Position numbers and translations under genes: made by a program
Assembly: GCA_030830385.1 (NCBI GenBank)
Contig: JAURNA010000053.1
Coordinates: 1-11,043 of the forward strand
Source of the DNA: Crocinitomicaceae bacterium
Lineage (GTDB): Bacteria; Bacteroidota; Bacteroidia; Flavobacteriales_D; Crocinitomicaceae
Reading direction: 5' to 3'
Length of the DNA: 11,043 nt
Part shown: positions 5,516 through 11,043 of the stretch, piece after piece
Layout of the letters: the number at the start of each line of letters is the position of its first letter
Position numbering within the stretch: position 1 is the stretch's first letter
The notes under the pieces: generated by a model
Database searches by the model: none
Told to the model about the DNA's origin: nothing
The model's input: only the letters and a program-made list of their open reading frames with translations

Positions 5516-6274
5516 ATGATTAAAGGAAAGAGACTTGTGGTAATTCTCCCGGCCTATAACGCGGCCAAAACGTTGAAACGCACCTACGACGAAATTCCTT
5601 TTGACATCGTGGACGATGTTGTCCTCGTAGACGATAAAAGTATCGACAACACTTCTGAAGTGGCACGTGAGATTGGTATCAAACACGTGATTCGCCACGA
5701 ACAGAACCGTGGTTACGGAGGGAATCAAAAAACGTGTTACAACAAAGCACTTGAATTGGATGCGGATATTGTCGTGATGCTCCACCCGGATTACCAATAC
5801 ACACCCAAACTGATCGAGAGCATGGCAAGCGTGATTGCCAATGGCGTCTACCCCTGTGTCATCGGATCCCGAATTCTCGGAAAAGGAGCTCTGAAAGGTG
5901 GTATGCCGATCTATAAGTACATCGCGAATCGTTTTTTGACGCTTTCACAGAACATTCTGATGAATCAAAAGCTCTCCGAATATCACACGGGATACCGAAT
6001 GTTCTCCGCAGACGTTTTGCGTGCCATCAATTACAACATCAATTCAGACGACTTCGTTTTTGACAACCAGATGCTTGCGCAGATTTTCTACGAAGGATTT
6101 GAAATCGCAGAAGTAACGTGCCCAACCAAATACTTCGATGAGGCGTCCTCTATCAACATACAACGAAGTATGAAGTACGGATTTGGAGTATTGGGAACAT
6201 CCTGGTTGTATTTCTTCAATAAAATCGGATTGGCGAAATCAAAGATGTTCCACTCGAAAGAAAACCCTGTTTAG
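5516..6274 (+). CDS. Family 2 glycosyltransferase, polyprenyl-phosphate sugar synthase type
   Basis: 252 residues with a GT-A fold, cytosolic. Motifs in order: VVILPAYN (8-15), nucleotide-binding VLVDDKS (36-42), NRGYGGNQ (64-71), metal-binding region MLHPDYQY (88-95), IGSR (116-119) and the acceptor-side EYHTGYRMFS (155-164). This set is that of the DPM1-like subgroup, which transfers a sugar from a nucleotide sugar to a polyprenyl phosphate. There is no C-terminal membrane anchor, as in DPM1 alone and unlike GtrB. The candidate promoter and AAGGA ribosome site are just upstream. The gene is 39 nt ahead of a GT39 membrane enzyme that would use a lipid-linked sugar, which supports the assignment. 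The sugar and the lipid acceptor cannot be told from the sequence. A plain cell-wall polysaccharide GT2 is the alternative. Confidence 0.85.
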   Translation: MIKGKRLVVILPAYNAAKTLKRTYDEIPFDIVDDVVLVDDKSIDNTSEVAREIGIKHVIRHEQNRGYGGNQKTCYNKALELDADIVVMLHPDYQYTPKLIESMASVIANGVYPCVIGSRILGKGALKGGMPIYKYIANRFLTLSQNILMNQKLSEYHTGYRMFSADVLRAINYNINSDDFVFDNQMLAQIFYEGFEIAEVTCPTKYFDEASSINIQRSMKYGFGVLGTSWLYFFNKIGLAKSKMFHSKENPV

Positions 6275-6313
6275 TACGTTTCTAAACGACGAAAAACCTA
6301 AATATTAATCCGC

Positions 6314-7969
6314 ATGAACGCGGCACAAAGTTCCTGGTTCAATCGAATAGCTGAAAATAAGCTGTACAGCATCGGCTTGCTGCTGCTCTTTTCCTGCTTT
6401 TTTTTCATCGGCCTCGGGTATGTGCATCTCTTCGATTGGGACGAGATCAATTTTGCAGAAGCTTCCCGCGAGATGATCAAGAGCGGAGATTATCTTCATG
6501 TACAAATCAACTTCTTACCGTTTTGGGAAAAACCTCCCTTCTTCTTCTGGCTCCAGGTTGTTGCGATGAAATTGTTTGGTATCGGTGAATTCGCAGCGCG
6601 TTTTCCCAATGCACTGTTTGGATTCGTGTACCTCGTTACTTTCTATTTCATCGGCAGAAAACACTACTCACCGAGATTTGGTCTGATGTGGGGAGTGCTC
6701 TTTGCAGGTGCGCTTCTCCCCCATTTGTACTTTAAATCAGGGATTATCGACCCGGTGTTCAATTACTTCATCTTTCTTTCCATCTACTTCCTGATGCGTG
6801 TTTTCTCGGGAGGAGGTGACCGCATCTGGCTCTTTGCCATTCTTGCCGGTGTTTGCTCTGCGATTAGTGTTTTGACAAAGGGACCCGTTGGTTTTCTGCT
6901 ATTCGGACTCACGTTTTCTGTGTATGCAATCTGGAAGCGATTCAGGGGATTACCCAACTGGAAGTATTTTGCGTATTACGTACTCGGGTTTGCTACGATT
7001 ATTGGAATTTGGGTGAGCATCGAAGTGTCAAAGAACGGATGGGATATTCTCATGCAGTTCATCGATTACCAGATTGAATTGTTCACACTGCCGGTCGCCG
7101 GACACGAACAACCGTTCTATTATCATTTTGTGGTCGTATTCGTCGGATGCTTCCCGTTATCGATTTTTGCCTTGCCGGGATTTTGGACATCCCAAGACGA
7201 TTCGCCGCTCGATTTCCGCAGATGGATGCTCGTTCTGTTTTGGGTTGTGATGATCCTGTTTAGCATCACGACGACTAAGATCATTCATTATTCTTCGATG
7301 GCGTACGCTCCGCTTTCCTTCCTTGCAGCGTGGAGTTTGTACCGCATAACGAACGGACATGTGAAACGAATTCGCTGGATACGTGGCGGATTTCTCGGTT
7401 TGGGCATTGCTCTGTCCATCATATTTGTAGCGGTAGCCGTTGTTTTTCTCAACAAAGAATGGCTGATCAGGCAATCGGATGACTTGTTTGTGATCGCCGG
7501 ACTGAAAGCTGCACCGGCTTGGTCCGGATGGGAAGTCATTCCCGGAATTTTGTTGCTCGTTCTTGTCATCGCTTCGTTTATCTTACTGAAAAGGGAGAAA
7601 ATTCTGAACGCAATCTCTTTGTTTTCATTTGGGCTGGGTATCGTTCTTTTGTTGGTCTTGTATCAGATCATCCCCAAGGTTGAAGAATTTTCGCAGGGAC
7701 CCGTGATTTCTTTCTTCCAGGAGAAATCGAACGAAGATTGCTACGCGATCACCTATGGATTAAAGAGTTACGCACAGTATTTCTATTTCGATCTTGAACC
7801 AGACGCCCGGCCAGAAAGCAAGGAAATCAGCTGGCTTGCATACGATTCCATCGACAAACCTGTGTACTTTGTTACACGCATCAAAGATTCATCTCTCGCA
7901 GCTTACCCGGGTTTCTCACTTGATGAAACGCGCGGTGGTTATCATGTGTTCAAACGAGAGGTTCCATGA
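6314..7969 (+). CDS. GT39/ArnT-like membrane glycosyltransferase
   Basis: 551 residues with about 11-12 hydrophobic segments. It belongs to the GT39 (PMT_2/ArnT) family, which moves a sugar from a polyprenyl-phosphate donor to an acceptor on the outer face of the cytoplasmic membrane. The first periplasmic loop has the family acidic signature FDWDEINFAEASREM (40-54, with D41, D43 and E44). This is followed by FWEKPPFFFW (70-79) and GIGEFAARFPNALFG (89-103), all typical of ArnT-like enzymes. The C-terminal 100 residues form a soluble domain after the last membrane segment. ArnT itself adds aminoarabinose to lipid A, but similarity to the general family does not prove that acceptor. The last four bases ATGA are shared with the start of the next gene, a sign of translational coupling. 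No Shine-Dalgarno sequence is seen at the ATG. Confidence 0.9.
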   Translation: MNAAQSSWFNRIAENKLYSIGLLLLFSCFFFIGLGYVHLFDWDEINFAEASREMIKSGDYLHVQINFLPFWEKPPFFFWLQVVAMKLFGIGEFAARFPNALFGFVYLVTFYFIGRKHYSPRFGLMWGVLFAGALLPHLYFKSGIIDPVFNYFIFLSIYFLMRVFSGGGDRIWLFAILAGVCSAISVLTKGPVGFLLFGLTFSVYAIWKRFRGLPNWKYFAYYVLGFATIIGIWVSIEVSKNGWDILMQFIDYQIELFTLPVAGHEQPFYYHFVVVFVGCFPLSIFALPGFWTSQDDSPLDFRRWMLVLFWVVMILFSITTTKIIHYSSMAYAPLSFLAAWSLYRITNGHVKRIRWIRGGFLGLGIALSIIFVAVAVVFLNKEWLIRQSDDLFVIAGLKAAPAWSGWEVIPGILLLVLVIASFILLKREKILNAISLFSFGLGIVLLLVLYQIIPKVEEFSQGPVISFFQEKSNEDCYAITYGLKSYAQYFYFDLEPDARPESKEISWLAYDSIDKPVYFVTRIKDSSLAAYPGFSLDETRGGYHVFKREVP

Positions 7970-9380
7970 GCATCCACTGGAATCATTGGATTGTTCCGGT
8001 TCTGCTATTCCTTGTAGCATTCGTTTCCCGCATTCTGTTTATTGATGCTCCGGCAATGAGCGGCGATGAACCTTTCACGATTCATTTTGCCCAGGCATCG
8101 TGGAGTGATTTGATGAATATGTTTCAACACGAGAACAATCCTCCTTTGTTTACCATACTTATGAAAGGTTGGGTGCGTTTGTTCGGAATTGGTGAAGTAT
8201 CCGTTCGCTTTCCCTCACTGCTTTTCAGTTCAGCTACTGTATCCGTTTTGTATCTGATCGGGCGGAAATACATTCATCCCGTTGCGGGAGTTACTGCGGC
8301 TCTCGTTTGTACATTTTCAAGCTATCACATTGCTTTCGCCCATGAAGCCCGGCCCTACGCCCTGTTCGGCTTACTCACTGCGCTTGCCTACTACCTGTTT
8401 CTCAGGCAAGTGGTCGAAAACAAGCAAAGTTCCTTCTGGTTGGGAATTGTAAATGCACTTCTGATCTACAATCATTTCCTGGGATTCTTTGTGTTCATCC
8501 CCAAATCATCGGCTTTTTCGCGTTCAAGCCTGCCCGAACAACGCATCGAAAGTCATTGCTGATTAGCGGAGCAATTACGGCAGTTTTGTACCTGCCTTAC
8601 ACCCGGTTTTTCCTGAGTCGATTCGGTGTGATTGAGAGCGGACAGAATTGGGCACCCTATCCAACATTGGAGAGCTTTTACAACGTTCTGTGGAGTTTTA
8701 GCAATGAGCCTGTGGTCGTTGTGCTGATTTTAACTGCATTTGTCGCAGCCATCGTGTCATTTTTCATTCGGAAGCAACCGGCATCGCTCCCCTCAATTTT
8801 CCTGACAATCGCCTTCCTTCTGCCTTTTGTAATGGCTTTTTTGATCTCCCTCAAAATGCCCATGTTCACGGCTCGGTATCTCGTCTTTATTTCAATTCCT
8901 TTCTACTTGCTCATCGGTGTTGTGTCGGTCAAAATGGGTAAAACGACTAAGGTTCATGGCGTTATCGCACTTCTTTTTTGCTTCCTTATGATCATCACAA
9001 CGAACTTAACGTCAGGAAACAAATGCCGCGATGATGAGATTGCTGAAACGGCGTTGCAGCTCAAGGGGGAAGATGGAATTGTTGTGATTTCTCCCTGGTG
9101 GTATTTCCGGACTTTTGCCTATCATACGGATAAGGAGGGTTTCAGGGATTACGAAAACACCGTTCAACATTTGAATAGCGCCCGAACATATCCGGCAAAC
9201 GATCTCTTTCCTGAATTGAGCGAAGCGGTCCAGACCAGTGATCGTATCATTTACATCGACACGTGGAGTTCCTTCGAACCGAACCGGATGCTCCAGCGTG
9301 AAATTGGGAAATCACATCAATTGTCGAAGGAAATTGTCGAATACGAACCTTATCGCATTCTTGTATTCACCCGTCAATAA
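7966..9380 (+). pseudogene. Second GT39-like glycosyltransferase, split by a one-base frameshift
   Basis: Two frames join to one GT39 (PMT_2) protein of about 471 residues. Part one (from 7966) has the family loop AMSGDEPFTIHFAQAS with D34 and E35, ENNPPLFT (56-63), GIGEVSVRFPSLLF (74-87) and HEARPYALFG. Part two continues IIGFFAFKPARTTHRKSLLI and then membrane segments to the stop at 9380. The break is at the C run 8499-8502. One extra C would read ATC CCC CAA ATC ATC and join the frames as FVFIPQIIGFF. The rest of the reading frame is intact and similar in composition to its neighbours. A sequencing or assembly error in the homopolymer is therefore at least as likely as a real mutation. The start overlaps the upstream GT39 stop (ATGA). 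The two enzymes are distinct, not a recent duplication, and may add different sugars or act on different acceptors. The 3' end overlaps the convergent Smr gene by seven bases. Confidence 0.85.
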
Positions 9381-9895
9381 CGCGCATTCTGACGCAAGAT
9401 TACCTCGGTAGCTCCCCATCCGTATTCATGGTGATTGGCGTGTCGGATTTCCAGTGTATCGAGACCTTTCAGGTATACATGCACTTCCTCGCGGAGAACG
9501 CCTTCACCCACGCCATGAATGATCACAACTCTTCGGATCCGGTCGCATAATGCTTGCTGCATAAACTGCCGAAGTGCGAACAGTTGTTTATGGATGATCT
9601 CAGTATTGGTCATATGGGCATGATCCTCAACAAGCACTTCGATGTGCAGGTCAATTTCACGAAAGGAATCTCTGGAGAGTGGTTTTTTGTTGCGTTTGGG
9701 TTTTGGAGAATCATCTTTGCGTACAACCTTACTGTTGGCAAGATCACCAAGCACAGGGGCAACATCCCTTATGGAATACCAATTGCTGAAACCATCTCCA
9801 TCCTCAACACGGACGCGCTCGTTCTGAACCTCACGGACAATTCCGCCACCTACATCATGAAGAAAGACAATTTCCTGTCCGATCCTATATGACAT
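9374..9895 (-). CDS. Smr-domain protein (MutS2 C-terminal-like)
   Basis: 173 residues, cytosolic. Residues 1-50 form a small beta-rich module (GQEIVFLHDVGGGIVREV, WYSIRDVAPVL). A charged linker (59-72, rich in K, D and P) leads to an Smr domain at about 79-173. The Smr signatures are clear: EIDLHIE (80-86), IIHGVGEGVLREEV (125-138) and YGWGATEVIL (158-167). Smr domains occur at the end of MutS2 and alone in eukaryotes, and several have nuclease or RNA-acting activity. Here the domain stands without MutS parts, in the arrangement common in Bacteroidota. The ATG (9893-9895) lies inside the end of the upstream M50 protease gene with an 11-base overlap, so the pair is translationally coupled. A link in function between the protease and the Smr protein is not evident. 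Its 3' end overlaps the GT39 gene. Confidence 0.9.
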   Translation of the reverse strand: MSYRIGQEIVFLHDVGGGIVREVQNERVRVEDGDGFSNWYSIRDVAPVLGDLANSKVVRKDDSPKPKRNKKPLSRDSFREIDLHIEVLVEDHAHMTNTEIIHKQLFALRQFMQQALCDRIRRVVIIHGVGEGVLREEVHVYLKGLDTLEIRHANHHEYGWGATEVILRQNARY

Positions 9896-10862
9896 TCATC
9901 CACCACTTAATTCCGAGTATCGCTGCCAAAATGAACGGAGAGCAAAATGCGAGCACCCAGAAAATCAGGATAAGCACCTTGAAGAAAATGGAGGCATCGC
10001 GTTTCATGGGCGTTACCAGAACGTTGTTAACCTGGCTGGCAATGACGGGATCGAATTCCTCTTCAGGAACCTGATCCTTGAATTTTTTCAACGCGGGCGT
10101 ATACTCCATCACCACCGATTTTATCTTGGCAAAATCCCTGTTAGACAGCAGCTTATACGTCGTCGCATAATTCACCTTTTCATGCGTCAATTCCTGGTGC
10201 ATCTGGTATCGCTTTTGCAGTGCTCTCACCCGAAACGCCATGAGAAATCCGAAGATCACCATCAGGTTAAACAACAAACTTGTACGAATGGTGAGGTTAA
10301 AATACACCCCTGCGAAAATCAGCAGCAACGAAGCCGCTAACGCAAACACCATGAGGTAGAATTCATTCTTTTTTCGAACGAACAGTTTGAACATTTGTCC
10401 ACCGTCCAGTGGATCAAGTGGCAAGAGATTGATGATATTCAGCAGCAGAAAATACAGGGCCGGTTCCGAGAGCCAGGAATTGTGTCCCGGATCGACAGAA
10501 ATTGAATACCAATAGAGCAAAAAACCAATGAGAATACCCGGAAACGGCCCGGCGATTAACACCCATAGGCTTTGTTTCTCTGAATAATTTGATTTTTTTC
10601 CTTGAACAAAGGCTCCCATCAACGGGATGAATAACATTCTCACATTCTTGTATCCAAACAATTTCATGGCAAGGAAATGACCCATTTCATGAATGATCAG
10701 TACGATAACCAGATAACCTACCGTAGCGTAGAATTGCTCTTCAAAAATCAAAAGAAAGGTCATGACGAAAGCCACCAGCGAGAAGATCGTGAGTGAAAGG
10801 TTGGCCTTCGCCTTGTACTCTATGAGCTCAGGCTTTTCCGGATAGTAATCAGACTTCGTCAT
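9885..10862 (-). CDS. M50 site-2-type zinc metalloprotease
   Basis: 325 residues, a polytopic membrane protein with about six or seven hydrophobic segments. The zinc site is complete: HEMGH (58-62) in the second membrane segment, with E59 as the general base, and NLLPLDPLDGGQ (145-156) supplying the third ligand through the LDPLDGG motif. AGPFPG (104-109) is the usual intervening glycine-rich motif. This matches site-2 proteases of peptidase family M50, which cut substrates within the membrane, often anti-sigma factors or signal-peptide remnants. There is no PDZ domain, so it is not RseP. A cytoplasmic region (about 215-295), rich in charged residues, separates the catalytic core from one last membrane segment (about 298-318). 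The ATG at 10862 is 42 nt from the hemB stop. The gene may be read through from hemB or have its own promoter, which I did not find. Confidence 0.92.
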   Translation of the reverse strand: MTKSDYYPEKPELIEYKAKANLSLTIFSLVAFVMTFLLIFEEQFYATVGYLVIVLIIHEMGHFLAMKLFGYKNVRMLFIPLMGAFVQGKKSNYSEKQSLWVLIAGPFPGILIGFLLYWYSISVDPGHNSWLSEPALYFLLLNIINLLPLDPLDGGQMFKLFVRKKNEFYLMVFALAASLLLIFAGVYFNLTIRTSLLFNLMVIFGFLMAFRVRALQKRYQMHQELTHEKVNYATTYKLLSNRDFAKIKSVVMEYTPALKKFKDQVPEEEFDPVIASQVNNVLVTPMKRDASIFFKVLILIFWVLAFCSPFILAAILGIKWWMNVI

Positions 10863-10889
10863 GGTCTAAGATATTTAGAAAACCCGAAC

Positions 10890-10904
10890 GGTGCAAATCG
10901 CACC
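10890..10904 (-). terminator. Small hairpin after hemB, weak terminator candidate
   Basis: GGTGC (10890-10894) and GCACC (10900-10904) form a perfect 5-bp stem with a 5-nt loop. On the hemB-sense strand the hairpin directly follows the stop codon. A TTTT run comes only about eight bases later, after GTTCGGG. The stem is short and the T-run displaced, so termination would be inefficient at best and read-through into the M50 gene is possible. Confidence 0.3.
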
Positions 10905-11043
10905 TTATTTTTGGGTATTTTCAGCAAATTGTTTGGCGAAATAGGTCAGAATTCCATCCGCTCCGGCTCTGCGGATACTCAGCAAACTCTCGTTCATTGC
11001 TGCATTAAGATCCAACCATCCGTTTGCCGCCGCCGCATGGATC
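10905..11043 (-). CDS. hemB: Porphobilinogen synthase, C-terminal end (partial)
   Basis: Only the last 45 codons and stop (10905-10907) are in the window; the gene continues past 11043. The residues HAAAANGWLDLNAAMNESLL, then SIRRAGADGILTYFAKQFAE, match the conserved C-terminal helix and strand of HemB (delta-aminolevulinic acid dehydratase). The 'RAGAD-ILTYFAK' stretch is especially diagnostic. The enzyme condenses two 5-aminolevulinate molecules to porphobilinogen in the cytosol, the second common step of haem and other tetrapyrrole synthesis. The active-site lysines and metal site lie outside the window, so their presence cannot be judged. It is on the same strand as the M50-Smr pair, 42 nt upstream. 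Confidence 0.92.
   Translation of the reverse strand, partial: IHAAAANGWLDLNAAMNESLLSIRRAGADGILTYFAKQFAENTQK

Noticed and set aside
8495..8506. Programmed -1 frameshift in the second GT39 gene
   Set aside because: C CCC AAA could slip only at the P site, and no strong downstream structure was noticed. A missing C in a run is more likely.

Overview
The window looks like a chromosomal segment of a Bacteroidota bacterium, probably of the Flavobacteriales type. The evidence is a fused SpmA-SpmB membrane protein, an Smr-domain protein of the type common in that phylum, an exact Bacteroidota-type -7 promoter word (TAnnTTTG) before one operon, and mostly weak or absent Shine-Dalgarno sequences. No rRNA or tRNA gene and no CRISPR array was seen.

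Positions 1 to about 3650 form an accessory region. It holds a tyrosine recombinase (88-1236, minus), a transposase remnant (about 1280-1547, plus), and three copies of a short repeat (1617-1647, 2147-2176, 3525-3558). Each repeat has the form GTGCAAC, 10-11 nt, GTTAGG. Read on the minus strand the repeats resemble very small integron attC sites (CCTAAC...GTTGCAC), and the minus-strand genes sit between them like cassettes. The interval between the first two copies is the 3' end of an APC-type permease with no 5' end. The next interval holds a frameshifted GNAT acetyltransferase and a lipoprotein of unknown function. A short open stretch beyond the third copy also stops just before it. This stretch looks AT-richer than the rest and carries several broken genes, so it appears to be a decaying cassette-type island.

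From 3747 onward the sequence is ordinary, mostly intact chromosome. SpmAB (3747-4973) is followed one base later by a small protein with an exact 25-residue repeat. Next comes a glycan operon: a family 2 glycosyltransferase of the polyprenyl-phosphate sugar synthase type (5516-6274) and two GT39/ArnT-like membrane glycosyltransferases (6314-7969 and 7966-9380). The second membrane enzyme is split by a one-base deficit in a C run. The simplest reading is that the GT2 enzyme loads a sugar onto a lipid carrier and the membrane enzymes transfer it outside the cytoplasmic membrane.

On the minus strand, converging on that operon, are an M50 site-2-type protease (9885-10862) and an Smr-domain protein (9374-9895) that overlap by 11 bases. 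Behind them is the 3' end of hemB (10905 to the window edge). The most interesting part is the recombinase with its attC-like repeats and degraded cassettes. The second is the 25-residue repeat protein next to SpmAB.
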